In this document: piece by piece, positions 16,352-24,004 of the stretch | Layout: each line of letters begins with the position of its first letter | Position numbering within the stretch: the first letter of the stretch is position 1 | From: a virus | Virus record (IMG/VR): IMGVR_UViG_3300032148_000003 | Coordinates: 1-49,768 of that record | Length of the DNA stretch: 49,768 nucleotides | Direction: 5' to 3' (one strand) | Notes under the pieces: model-generated | What the model was told of the DNA's origin: nothing | The model's database searches: none | Seen by the model: only the letters and a program-made list of their open reading frames with translations | Translations under genes and position numbers: made by a program

Positions 16352-18000
16352 TGGCGAAAATACGCAGAGCATTAGACATGATTAAAGGGGTAAAACCTAC
16401 AAAAAAAGAGATTGCCAAAGGTGAAAAGGCACTAGATGCTTGGAATTCTAAAATGGCTAGTGATTTAGCAGAGGAAGAAATAGAGAAAAGCCTAGCACAG
16501 ACCTTAGGTGGTGCCATTAACAAGGGTGTTAAGAAGACAGCTACCTTAGACGTGCCTGGAGGTAGGGGTATTAAAAAGGGTGTCGCACACGCTATAGCAG
16601 ACCCTACAGCAATTAAGAAAGAGATACAAGATACGACTGGAGAGGCTTTAACAGGAACTAAACGTACAGATACAAGTGAGATTATAGTAAAAGATCCTGA
16701 TGTAGTTATTGCAGATATGTCTCAGTCTTTAAAACAAGGCAGTAAGGATATATCACAAAACTTCAAAGATAGCTTTGACAAGTTAGATATGGATCTGGGT
16801 TTCAAAGGTAATAAGAAGACAACTGACAGACTTAGAGCTCGTTGGGTTAGAATAAACAAAGACCACGGTGTAGATGTAACAAAGAAGAGTGCAAACCCTT
16901 TAATGAAAGACTTTGAAGTTATTATTGGTAAGATGGAATCTGGTCAAATGTCAATGTCTAGGGGTCTGAGAAAACTGAGAGCTAAGGCAGGACAAGCAGA
17001 ACATAATAATAAATCAGGTATTGGTAAGAATGTAGATCAGAGACTTGCTGGTTCAGATGATTTCTTAGCTAAGTTTAATAAAGACGTAAGAAATGATTTC
17101 AACAACCACGCTAGTCGAGTTGGTATTTCAAGAAAAGATTCTGAATTTATGAATGAAGTTGCAAGAGTAGATAAGGCATATACTGACCATTTTTCTATTA
17201 AGAACAACAAGAAAATACAGAGGGCCCAAGTAAGGGACTCTGACGGTAAGGCATATATCAATGACATACTTAACGATGCAGATAACTCACCTAATAAACT
17301 TAAAGAGTTTTTAGATGATATGGAGCAGATGGGTAAAGACATGGGTGATCCTACCTTTGCTAGTAAACAAAAGGAATTGATGAGAGAGATTGTTAAGACT
17401 AAACTTCTATCTTCTAACGATGCCTCTTTAAACATGTTTGGTAAATACATGACTAGTAATTCTGGTGTAAAGACTCTTAAAAAGTTGTGGCCAGAGATGG
17501 CAGATGAATTAGATGGTTTCGGTAAGATGTTCAAGGATACCAAAGAGATACATGGTCAAATCACCCAATGGGGTGCTAAAGTCATAGGTATAAGTTTAGC
17601 GACAGGTGCTGGTACTCTTTTTGGTGGAATTGGAGGTGGTGTAGTTGCAGCTACTGCTGCTATGAGTATTCTTAGAGCTGCTAAATCTCCTGCATTCAAC
17701 CGATTTGTCCTAAGACAGTTCTCAAACAAACCAATGCCACAAGGAAAGGCTAGAGAGTGGCTTAGTAACTTTATAGAGAAACAAGGGTCTAAGTTAGGTG
17801 TTAATGCATCAGCAGAGGACATCCTTGCCTCTATGACAGGTTGGACTACCTTAGGTGGTGGTGCAGCTATCGGGGGCTACTCAGCAGGAAAAGAGGTAGT
17901 AGATAGGAGAGTTGATGCCGACTTTGAGAAGGCTAAACTAGGTAATAAAACACAACAACAACTAGACTCCGAATTTGAGAAGGCTCTTAATTCACAATAG
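16351..18000 (+). CDS. Hypothetical internal virion protein with glycine-rich membrane-like segment
   Basis: 549 residues, the last gene of the rightward block. Most of it is charged and helical. Residues about 410-445 (GISLATGAGTLFGGIGGGVV and following) form a Gly/Ala-rich hydrophobic segment, with a second Gly-rich patch near 500 (TTLGGGAAIGGYSAG). Such segments are common in podovirus ejection proteins that cross the host envelope. The start is an ATG after AGGAGAATA. The gene ends 10 bases before a strong bidirectional terminator. Functional assignment is by position and composition only. Confidence 0.6.
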   Translation: MAKIRRALDMIKGVKPTKKEIAKGEKALDAWNSKMASDLAEEEIEKSLAQTLGGAINKGVKKTATLDVPGGRGIKKGVAHAIADPTAIKKEIQDTTGEALTGTKRTDTSEIIVKDPDVVIADMSQSLKQGSKDISQNFKDSFDKLDMDLGFKGNKKTTDRLRARWVRINKDHGVDVTKKSANPLMKDFEVIIGKMESGQMSMSRGLRKLRAKAGQAEHNNKSGIGKNVDQRLAGSDDFLAKFNKDVRNDFNNHASRVGISRKDSEFMNEVARVDKAYTDHFSIKNNKKIQRAQVRDSDGKAYINDILNDADNSPNKLKEFLDDMEQMGKDMGDPTFASKQKELMREIVKTKLLSSNDASLNMFGKYMTSNSGVKTLKKLWPEMADELDGFGKMFKDTKEIHGQITQWGAKVIGISLATGAGTLFGGIGGGVVAATAAMSILRAAKSPAFNRFVLRQFSNKPMPQGKAREWLSNFIEKQGSKLGVNASAEDILASMTGWTTLGGGAAIGGYSAGKEVVDRRVDADFEKAKLGNKTQQQLDSEFEKALNSQ

Positions 18001-18004
18001 TCAT

Positions 18005-18055
18005 AAAAAAACCCCAGATAAGTCCAATTAAGGACCCGTCTGGGGTTTATTTTTG
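18005..18055. terminator. Bidirectional intrinsic terminator between convergent blocks
   Basis: A stem AACCCCAGA (18010-18018) pairs with TCTGGGGTT (18039-18047), with an inner GTCC/GGAC helix. An A-run precedes it (18005-18010) and a T-run follows it (TTATTTTTG), so it can terminate transcripts from both directions. It lies between the end of the late genes and the end of the leftward replication genes. Confidence 0.92.
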
Positions 18056-18256
18056 TTAAATGTCACTCGCTCTAAATGCTGATATTCTAAGACTCTTAAT
18101 GAGTCCTAAAATAGTCACCTCTAACTCTTCTACCATACCACTTTCAAACTCTGTACTATCTTCTGTTGTGTTAAACTTAACCTCATTGTAAATAGTAACT
18201 GCTGTATCTAATGAGTCTGCAATAGACTTAACTAGACTCCCTTTATTTTCTGACAT
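18056..18256 (-). CDS. Small acidic hypothetical protein
   Basis: 66 residues, acidic, predicted mostly helical, with a hydrophobic C-terminal third (VTILGLIKSLRISAF). It is the last gene of the leftward operon and its stop abuts the bidirectional terminator. The start is preceded by AGGAGAAAG at good spacing, supporting that it is real. No family recognised. Confidence 0.6.
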   Translation of the reverse strand: MSENKGSLVKSIADSLDTAVTIYNEVKFNTTEDSTEFESGMVEELEVTILGLIKSLRISAFRASDI

Positions 18257-18310
18257 TCTTTCTCCTATTATAAATAATAACCAAGCAACCTGGTAGGTTA
18301 TATATCTCCT

Positions 18311-18712
18311 TCACGTCTTCATACATAAAACCTCTCCTATATTGTCCTTAGTAAACCACCTAAAGTTGTTCTTAACAGCCCACTCCCTGTGGGTCCTCTT
18401 GGTACCGTCCTTCCTCACCTTTGCATTAGGCATTGGTGTCTCTGGGTTGTAAAATAGAAAGATCAGCTCTACTCCTTCGGGTAAAGCCTTTCTAACCCAT
18501 ACATACTTAGAGGCTTCGGATGAATCCATAAATCTTCCCTTAGCCTCTATCAGTATCTCACCTGTCTTAAAGTCAGGTTGGTATGTATGTTCCGTTGTAT
18601 AAGGGATACGATCTGGGTGATAATCACAACTCTTAAGTACTGTATCCCTTAATTCCCCCTCCCACTTAGAGTCTGCCTTTCTGGCACCTTTCCTCCACCT
18701 TCTATTCCTCAT
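18311..18712 (-). CDS. T7-type endonuclease I (Holliday-junction resolvase)
   Basis: 133 residues (T7 gp3 is 149). The PD-(D/E)xK nuclease core is visible: an N-terminal Glu in SKWEGELRD, then TYQPDFKTGEILIEAKGR with the catalytic Asp, Glu and Lys. In T7 the enzyme cuts branched DNA and helps degrade host DNA and resolve replication concatemers. The N-terminus is strongly basic (MRNRRWRKGARKADSK). Its ATG overlaps the end of a 55-residue gene upstream. Lying at the distal end of the replication operon with PhoH fits DNA metabolism. Confidence 0.9.
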   Translation of the reverse strand: MRNRRWRKGARKADSKWEGELRDTVLKSCDYHPDRIPYTTEHTYQPDFKTGEILIEAKGRFMDSSEASKYVWVRKALPEGVELIFLFYNPETPMPNAKVRKDGTKRTHREWAVKNNFRWFTKDNIGEVLCMKT

Positions 18713-18869
18713 GTTTAGCTATCTCTCTGATAAGCTCATTAACTAAAGCCTGTATATCTTCGATAACATATACATTATCTGGTCCAAACATATGTTTCTT
18801 CATATCCTCTAGTTTAAAGCTAATAGCCTCTAACTTAATAGAACATTCTTCTTCTGTATGATATAACAT
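18702..18869 (-). CDS. Small hypothetical protein (55 residues)
   Basis: This frame fills the gap between PhoH and endonuclease I exactly. Its ATG (18867-18869) shares a base with the PhoH stop codon and its TAG (18702-18704) overlaps the endonuclease start by 11 bases. The product is acidic and helical (HTEEECSIKLEAISFKLEDM). The tight overlaps support translational coupling. No function recognised. Confidence 0.65.
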   Translation of the reverse strand: MLYHTEEECSIKLEAISFKLEDMKKHMFGPDNVYVIEDIQALVNELIREIAKHEE

Positions 18870-19570
18870 TAAAATCCCTCCCTATGAACCATGTACTTAG
18901 AAGTAATATAAGCCTTAACAATGCCACTTCTAACAATATCCTCCACCTCAAAACTAGTCTCGTCAAACCAATTACCCATACTCTCTAGAACCTCTACAAA
19001 CTTGTAAACGTCCAGATCCTTAGCTTTGGTTAAGTCAGTTTGAAAGAAGTCACCACAGAAGAGTATCTTGGAACCCTTACCCAACCTAGTAAGAATACTA
19101 TCGGCCTCATGGGCTGTAAAGTTCTGAAACTCATCTGCAATAACAATTGTATGATCTAACGTAACACCTCTAACATAAGAAGTAGTTAAGAAGGTAATCA
19201 AACCGTGTTTCTTAAGTATCTCATATGCATCTCCTCTACCAAATAAGTTAGTACAAACTTGCTTATAAGGCAACTCATAAACCTCCCCCTTCTCATCTAA
19301 ACCCCCTGGTAAGAAACCTAAGTCCCTAGTAGGTACAGCAGATCTAACAATAACAACTCTATTAATATCATTGTTTAGTGTCATTTCCTCTAAAGCCTTG
19401 TATACAGCTAAGAAGGTCTTCCCTGTACCTGGATAACCAATTAGCAACTGACTTTTACCACTGTCGTATCTCCTAAAGAAATCCTCCTGTGCATCTGTCA
19501 TTGGTTGTATATCTCTAAGTTTTAAATTCAACCTAGCAACTAAATCTGAACCTCTCTTTTTTCTACTCAT
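18869..19570 (-). CDS. phoH: PhoH-like ATPase
   Basis: 233 residues. Walker A GYPGTGKTFLAVYKALEE (about 39-56) and Walker B IVIADEFQNF (about 135-144) are both present, with the PhoH-family order and length. The surrounding signature RAVPTRDLGFLPG-like sequence (VRSAVPTRDLGFLPGG here) is typical of PhoH. The family is a P-loop ATPase related to the helicase superfamily 1 core and is common in marine phages, often without a proven role; RNA metabolism or phosphate stress have been proposed. It overlaps its neighbours on both sides, in the replication/nucleotide operon. Confidence 0.93.
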   Translation of the reverse strand: MSRKKRGSDLVARLNLKLRDIQPMTDAQEDFFRRYDSGKSQLLIGYPGTGKTFLAVYKALEEMTLNNDINRVVIVRSAVPTRDLGFLPGGLDEKGEVYELPYKQVCTNLFGRGDAYEILKKHGLITFLTTSYVRGVTLDHTIVIADEFQNFTAHEADSILTRLGKGSKILFCGDFFQTDLTKAKDLDVYKFVEVLESMGNWFDETSFEVEDIVRSGIVKAYITSKYMVHREGF

Positions 19571-19779
19571 TAGTGATCCTTTGTACTTAAATTAGTAACA
19601 TTAGTCATAGACCAAGTGTCTAAATCCCACTCCCTTTTAACTATGTCAAAAAGTGTTAAATAACATAAAGCTAAAAGCTCGTCCTCTTCATCAATTGTAC
19701 CATCTGTTAAGGTGACAGCCCAATACTTAGCCACATCCTTTAAATCTAAATTGGTTATGATTCTCTCGTCTTCTTCCAT
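19570..19779 (-). CDS. Small acidic hypothetical protein upstream of phoH
   Basis: 69 residues, acidic, helical, with Trp residues (VAKYWAVTLTDGTIDEEDEL). Its stop codon overlaps the PhoH start. Upstream lies GAGGAAGTAATCT with a usable ribosome site. No family recognised. Its conserved-looking overlap suggests it belongs to the same translational unit as phoH. Confidence 0.6.
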   Translation of the reverse strand: MEEDERIITNLDLKDVAKYWAVTLTDGTIDEEDELLALCYLTLFDIVKREWDLDTWSMTNVTNLSTKDH

Positions 19780-19796
19780 AGATTACTTCCTCACGT

Positions 19797-20126
19797 TTAT
19801 ATGTAAACGTCATCTTCCAGCCTCTTGTTATACAATTTTAAGTTCTTCTCCTTCTCTTCTTTAGTAGGATTATTCATTATGTAATCATCATGTGGTGGGT
19901 AGTGGATACCGTCATTACCATTTTGTCCTATGATTCCTATTCTATCATCATCATCGTCCCAAGTCTCACCTAACTTACCAAACTCAGCAGCATACTTGGT
20001 ACCACCTACACGTATCATATTAGTACCTTCCTTAATGGCATGATTAATACCTATCTTAGCAAACATAGCAACCTCTGAATCATTTAGCTCTATAAACAAA
20101 CCACTGTCATCTTCTTTTATATCCAT
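19797..20126 (-). CDS. Hypothetical protein with Asp-rich loop
   Basis: 109 residues. The first half (ELNDSEVAMFAKIGINHAIK, then IRVGGT) is folded-looking. The centre is very acidic (GETWDDDDDRIG) and the C-terminus is helical and charged. It begins 3 bases after the stop of a small coiled-coil gene. No family recognised. Confidence 0.6.
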   Translation of the reverse strand: MDIKEDDSGLFIELNDSEVAMFAKIGINHAIKEGTNMIRVGGTKYAAEFGKLGETWDDDDDRIGIIGQNGNDGIHYPPHDDYIMNNPTKEEKEKNLKLYNKRLEDDVYI

Positions 20127-20129
20127 ATA

Positions 20130-20285
20130 TCAACTCCAATAATTTACACTATCCTTTCCTTGTTTTCTTATTATTCTACAGAGGTCTTCATATCTAAGAC
20201 TCAGTAGTTTGTTCTCATTCTCTAAGTTCTTCAACTTGTTTTCTAATTCCCCATAAGTAGGAATCTCAGGTATATAATCATTCAT
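20130..20285 (-). CDS. Small coiled-coil protein (51 residues)
   Basis: A reading frame with a good ribosome site (GGAG, 8 bases before the ATG at 20283-20285). Residues 12-40 have leucine-zipper spacing (GELENKLKNLENENKLLSLR). It fills the gap upstream of the 109-residue gene and nearly abuts it. No further function can be assigned. The 100-odd bases beyond its start, up to the next gene at 20390, hold nothing recognisable. Confidence 0.6.
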   Translation of the reverse strand: MNDYIPEIPTYGELENKLKNLENENKLLSLRYEDLCRIIRKQGKDSVNYWS

Positions 20286-20389
20286 CCACCCATCTCCATA
20301 GTTCCCAAAAACCCCAAAACATAAGTGTTACAGAGGTCAATTGTATAACAAAGAAAATCACCCAATACAAAACCTGTTTAAGGAAGTGC

Positions 20390-20608
20390 TTAGTCAACCT
20401 TAGACCTGTCATAATAAACATGCCTCACAGTTCTATCGCTGTCCTTACTCACACCCTCCATAACGGTCTCTACATTATTCCTAGGGTTGACATAGTCAGT
20501 GTCAACAGTAGCTAACTTAACTCCTTTCATTGGTGGTCTGTTAGTTAGGTGTACCCTGTTACCAAAAGTATCAGTACCAAGGTCTTGGTTCATAGGTTTC
20601 TCAAACAT
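20390..20608 (-). CDS. Small hypothetical protein
   Basis: 72 residues, hydrophilic, with no recognised family (NPRNNVETVMEGVSKDSDRT). The ATG overlaps the end of a 36-residue membrane protein by 8 bases, so the two are probably coupled. The composition suggests a small soluble protein. Confidence 0.55.
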   Translation of the reverse strand: MFEKPMNQDLGTDTFGNRVHLTNRPPMKGVKLATVDTDYVNPRNNVETVMEGVSKDSDRTVRHVYYDRSKVD

Positions 20609-20711
20609 CAGGTGCCTGTCCCCATATCACTGCTGCAATAACAACAGCCACAACTACTGTAGTCTTAATAATCTTCTTATTCTCTTCAAATAACTTCTTT
20701 AACTCATCCAT
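20601..20711 (-). CDS. Small single-pass membrane protein (36 residues)
   Basis: The sequence has a charged N-terminus (MDELKKLFEENKKIIK) followed by one hydrophobic segment (TTVVVAVVIAAVIWG). The ATG (20709-20711) follows AGGAGATAA, a strong ribosome site. It sits between a lipoprotein and a 72-residue gene and overlaps the latter. Its pairing with a small lipoprotein is reminiscent of envelope proteins acting together, but it is too short for a classical spanin. Confidence 0.65.
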   Translation of the reverse strand: MDELKKLFEENKKIIKTTVVVAVVIAAVIWGQAPDV

Positions 20712-20712
20712 C

Positions 20713-20898
20713 TTATTTATCTCCTATAAGTTCTATATAAGTAGTAACTGATCCATCCTCATGTATCTCATAACGATATGAATTTGTATTTGTTACTACC
20801 TTCCAACCATTGCCCACCCTTTCTTTTATATCATAGTGGACACACCCTGCAAGCATAACAACACTTGCTAATACTACTATTCTCTTTACCATCCCCAA
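20713..20898 (-). CDS. Small lipoprotein
   Basis: 61 residues. The N-terminus is a signal peptide ending in a lipobox (VVMLAGC, Cys at residue 19), so the mature protein would be about 43 residues anchored to a membrane. The mature part looks beta-rich (GWKVVTNTNSYRYEIHEDGS). It overlaps the end of the RNR small-subunit gene by 13 bases. Lipoproteins of this size can be outer-membrane spanins or superinfection-exclusion factors. Its place in the replication block rather than the late block argues mildly for the latter. Confidence 0.7.
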   Translation of the reverse strand: MGMVKRIVVLASVVMLAGCVHYDIKERVGNGWKVVTNTNSYRYEIHEDGSVTTYIELIGDK

Positions 20899-21839
20899 CT
20901 ATCTCCTTCTAATCCTGCAGCAGAGTAATCGGTAACCGTCCCTTCAAAGAAGTTCTTGAAACTATCCCCTGCTACAATCCAATCAACCCACTCTAGTGGA
21001 TTATCCTTTACACCCCAATTAGGTTTTAGACCTAACTGAATTAGCCTTCTGTCAGCTAAGTATCTGATGTAAGTTTTGACTTGATCTTTTTCAAGACCTT
21101 CGACACTTCCCATTGAATAAGTAAGATCGATAACTTTGTCTTCCAACTCAACAGCTTCTCTAAACATTTTGTATATATCTCTCTTAAACTCGTCTGTAAC
21201 GATTCTACGATGTTCATCTGTAAACTCCCTAAATAGTTTAGTCATACCTTCGACATGTTTTGTTTCATCTCTGATAGACCATTCAACAACTTCGCACATA
21301 CCCTTCATCTTACCGAATCTTTGATAATTCAATAACATCACAAAGGCCGAGAACAACGACATCCCCTCATTAACACAAGTTTGTGCCATAGCCTTTCCTA
21401 GGCCATGTAGTGTACTTGTATCATTATCTTGCATAAACTCAATCTTCTTAACCATCTCTTTATATTCAAGAAATGCAGAATATTCACTATCGGGAAAACC
21501 CAATGTGTCTGTAAGTAAAGCATACGCTCTCTGGTGCGTCCCTTCCCTATTAGCAAAAGATAACAACATATTACGTATCTCGTTGTTCTTAAACTTAGGG
21601 ATAAATAAGTCACAGTAGTTCTGTGCTACTTGCACATCTGATTGTGTAAACAACCTTAAGATCTGGGTAATATGATTCTTCTCAACCTTACTGATAGTAC
21701 CATTCTTCCATTGATCTACATCTTCCTGTAACTTTAACTCCCAAGTACCCCAGTGGATCTTCTCATGATCCTCAGCCATTTCCATAGCCCAAGGGTACTT
21801 AAAAGGCTTATAAAACCTTGATTCCTCCATTGTACTCAT
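20886..21839 (-). CDS. nrdB: Ribonucleotide reductase small subunit (class I, NrdB-like)
   Basis: 317 residues. All metal ligands of the R2 fold can be placed with exact family spacing: Asp68, Glu99, His102, Glu158, Glu192 and His195. The radical tyrosine is Tyr106, four residues after His102 as in E. coli. It should form the di-metal tyrosyl-radical cofactor and pair with the large subunit encoded just upstream, supplying deoxynucleotides for phage DNA synthesis. The C-terminus is acidic and aromatic (SAAGLEGDSWGW), as expected for the tail that docks on the large subunit. The start is preceded by AGGAGTTAAT. Confidence 0.95.
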   Translation of the reverse strand: MSTMEESRFYKPFKYPWAMEMAEDHEKIHWGTWELKLQEDVDQWKNGTISKVEKNHITQILRLFTQSDVQVAQNYCDLFIPKFKNNEIRNMLLSFANREGTHQRAYALLTDTLGFPDSEYSAFLEYKEMVKKIEFMQDNDTSTLHGLGKAMAQTCVNEGMSLFSAFVMLLNYQRFGKMKGMCEVVEWSIRDETKHVEGMTKLFREFTDEHRRIVTDEFKRDIYKMFREAVELEDKVIDLTYSMGSVEGLEKDQVKTYIRYLADRRLIQLGLKPNWGVKDNPLEWVDWIVAGDSFKNFFEGTVTDYSAAGLEGDSWGW

Positions 21840-21847
21840 ATTAACTC

Positions 21848-23629
21848 CTATCCACTACAACTCATACACTCATCACTTTCTACAAAGTCCTGTAGTGCTA
21901 CTCTCTCTACCTTTTGTCCTACTTGTTCAGCAGTATGTCCTGTTGAAGTTCTTAAGTAGTACAGACCCTTAAGCTTATCTTTCCAAGCCTTAAGATGTAC
22001 CTTATTAACTACAGCCTTATCACTGCCAGCAGGGAAGAATAGATTAACACTCTGACCCTGACAGATAAACTCCTGTCTTTGTGCAGCATGCTCAACAACC
22101 CATTCCTGGTCTAACTCAAAGGCAGTCTTAAAGACATCCTTCTCCCAATCAGTCAAGTAATCTAACTGTTGTACCGAACCCTCATGGTGGATAATGTTCT
22201 TCCACTCCTTAGCAAGCCAATCTTGATCCTTACCTAGTCTAAGTCTATGTTCTTCCATGACCTTATCTAAGTGCTTATTCTTAATCAAATGAGCACCTAC
22301 TCTAGTCCTATGTGTAAATGCATTAGACTTGAGTGGCTCTATTGAAGGTGACGTACCTAAGATCATACCACTGTTGGCATTCGGTGCCACGGCCAGCAAG
22401 TGCGAGTTACGCCTACCTGTTCCTTCACCATACAGGTATTCCCCTCTAGTAACCGCCAAGGCCTCCGTGCACATAACAGCCTGCTCCTTAATTGTCTTAA
22501 ACATACGTCTGTTATGACTTGTAGCCATACCACTCTCAAAGGGTACATTCTTCGATTGTAGGTACGAATGGAACCCCATTGCACCCAACCCTAGACTACG
22601 TTCAGTAACTGCCGAATGAACGGCCTTCTTGAGCACCTTAGGGGCATCGTTGATGAATGAAGTCAGTATATTATCTAACATAGTAATTAAGTCACATACT
22701 AAAGATGTGTCTTTCCATTCATCAAACTTTTCAAGATTGACAGAAGACAAACAACACACCGCCGTTCTTTTCTCATCTGTTGGTAAATGAATTTCATTGC
22801 AGAGATTCGAGCCTTTAATCGAGAGACCATGATCTTTTAAAGCTTGCGGAAGATGTCTGTTAGCTTCATCAATGAAGTTAAGATACGGTTCACCCGTCCT
22901 GAAACGTACTTCGAGAATCCTCTGCCACAAATCTCTAGCAGAAACCACATCCCGTACAGAGCCGTCATGGGGATCAACAAGATCCCACATACCACCAGCA
23001 ATAACGGTAGACATAAAATCATCAGTAATATTGATAGCATTATTAAGATTAAAGCACTTACGGTTAAGATCCCCTCCCGTAGGGACTCTAATGTTAAGAA
23101 ACTCGATAATGTCTGGGTGACTGACTGCCATATACGCTGCATAACTTCCCTTCCTTGTTTGACCTTGTTTATAAGCTGTCATTGCTGAATCAGCTACCTT
23201 GATGAATGGTATTGGTGACGGTGCCTTATCACTTACTGCACGAACATCTGACCAATGGCCCCCGACCCCACCGCCTTTAACACTGAGCCAAGCCAATTCT
23301 GATTGGTGGTCAATAAGACCATCAAGAGTGTCAGGTATGTAAGAGAGAAAACAAGAAATAGGTAATCCTTTAGCTTGCTCTCCTTCATAAGGAGCGTTAG
23401 ACAATACAGGGCTACTAAACATAAACCAACCGTTAGATACAGCATCATATAACCTCTGTGCTAGACTTAAGTCACCATCACAATAGGCCACTGAGGCTCT
23501 AGCGTAGGCCTCCTGTGGACTCTTCTCATTTCCCCTTAGATAGTACCCTTTGACAAGCTCCCTTGCCTGCTCAGACATTACCTTATCTCTAGTACGATCT
23601 ATAGTTATCCCTAAGTATTCAGTCTTCAT
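21848..23629 (-). CDS. nrdA: Ribonucleotide reductase large subunit (class I, NrdA-like)
   Basis: 593 residues, short for the class. The active-site set is complete: Cys93 (ISCF), the NLCNE finger loop with Cys277 and Glu279, partner Cys292 (AVCCLSS), the YY pair for radical transfer (GLYYLRTS) and a C-terminal CMSC redox pair at 588-591. An N-terminal ATP-cone is absent, because the first residues go directly into the barrel region, so activity feedback by dATP through that domain is not expected. With NrdB it reduces ribonucleotides to deoxyribonucleotides. The start overlaps the stop of a small upstream gene. Confidence 0.95.
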   Translation of the reverse strand: MKTEYLGITIDRTRDKVMSEQARELVKGYYLRGNEKSPQEAYARASVAYCDGDLSLAQRLYDAVSNGWFMFSSPVLSNAPYEGEQAKGLPISCFLSYIPDTLDGLIDHQSELAWLSVKGGGVGGHWSDVRAVSDKAPSPIPFIKVADSAMTAYKQGQTRKGSYAAYMAVSHPDIIEFLNIRVPTGGDLNRKCFNLNNAINITDDFMSTVIAGGMWDLVDPHDGSVRDVVSARDLWQRILEVRFRTGEPYLNFIDEANRHLPQALKDHGLSIKGSNLCNEIHLPTDEKRTAVCCLSSVNLEKFDEWKDTSLVCDLITMLDNILTSFINDAPKVLKKAVHSAVTERSLGLGAMGFHSYLQSKNVPFESGMATSHNRRMFKTIKEQAVMCTEALAVTRGEYLYGEGTGRRNSHLLAVAPNANSGMILGTSPSIEPLKSNAFTHRTRVGAHLIKNKHLDKVMEEHRLRLGKDQDWLAKEWKNIIHHEGSVQQLDYLTDWEKDVFKTAFELDQEWVVEHAAQRQEFICQGQSVNLFFPAGSDKAVVNKVHLKAWKDKLKGLYYLRTSTGHTAEQVGQKVERVALQDFVESDECMSCSG

Positions 23630-23835
23630 TTAAAATCCCCAGGTTCTATTCTTATATCCAACATCTCTACACCCTCATCATCATAGCTAGACTCATATGT
23701 GAGCCTCCCCTCATTGTGCATCTGTATGGCATCTATCAATCCCCTATCGTATGCGTTGCCATTAGACCAATGTGTGTACCATGCACCTAATGCACATACT
23801 GCTACCAGTATCTCCCACATTAAACCCTCACTCAT
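23626..23835 (-). CDS. Small membrane-anchored protein
   Basis: 69 residues. An N-terminal hydrophobic segment (MWEILVAVCALGAWYTHW) is followed by NGNAYDRGLIDAIQMHNEGR, a pattern common in small phage proteins. The C-terminal part is acidic. It overlaps the large RNR subunit start by 4 bases and the upstream 58-residue gene by 8 bases. Function unknown. Confidence 0.65.
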   Translation of the reverse strand: MSEGLMWEILVAVCALGAWYTHWSNGNAYDRGLIDAIQMHNEGRLTYESSYDDEGVEMLDIRIEPGDFK

Positions 23836-24004
23836 AATCTCTCCCTTTATATTTTGATATTCTCTTGAAACCCATCTCTTTTAGAAGTTGTAATGTGGTC
23901 TCCATGCTGAGATATAACTCCCAGTCTTCACCACTCTCACACCTACCCTTCATATCAGACATACGTTCAAGTGCCTCTTCTATACATATAGAATCACTTT
24001 CCAT
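23828..24004 (-). CDS. Small hypothetical protein (58 residues)
   Basis: The ATG (24002-24004) shares one base with the DNA polymerase stop codon (TGATG arrangement), and its TGA overlaps the start of the next small gene. The product is acidic and helical (CIEEALERMSDMKGRCESGE). The overlaps on both sides support it as a real gene. No function recognised. Confidence 0.65.
   Translation of the reverse strand: MESDSICIEEALERMSDMKGRCESGEDWELYLSMETTLQLLKEMGFKRISKYKGRDYE

Noticed and set aside
17037-17543. A 168-residue minus-strand open frame
   Set aside because: Antisense shadow of the 549-residue late protein; no ribosome site or promoter, beyond the bidirectional terminator.
22844-23188. Plus-strand open frames opposite the RNR large subunit
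   Set aside because: The RNR reading frame is unequivocal and these have no start signals.
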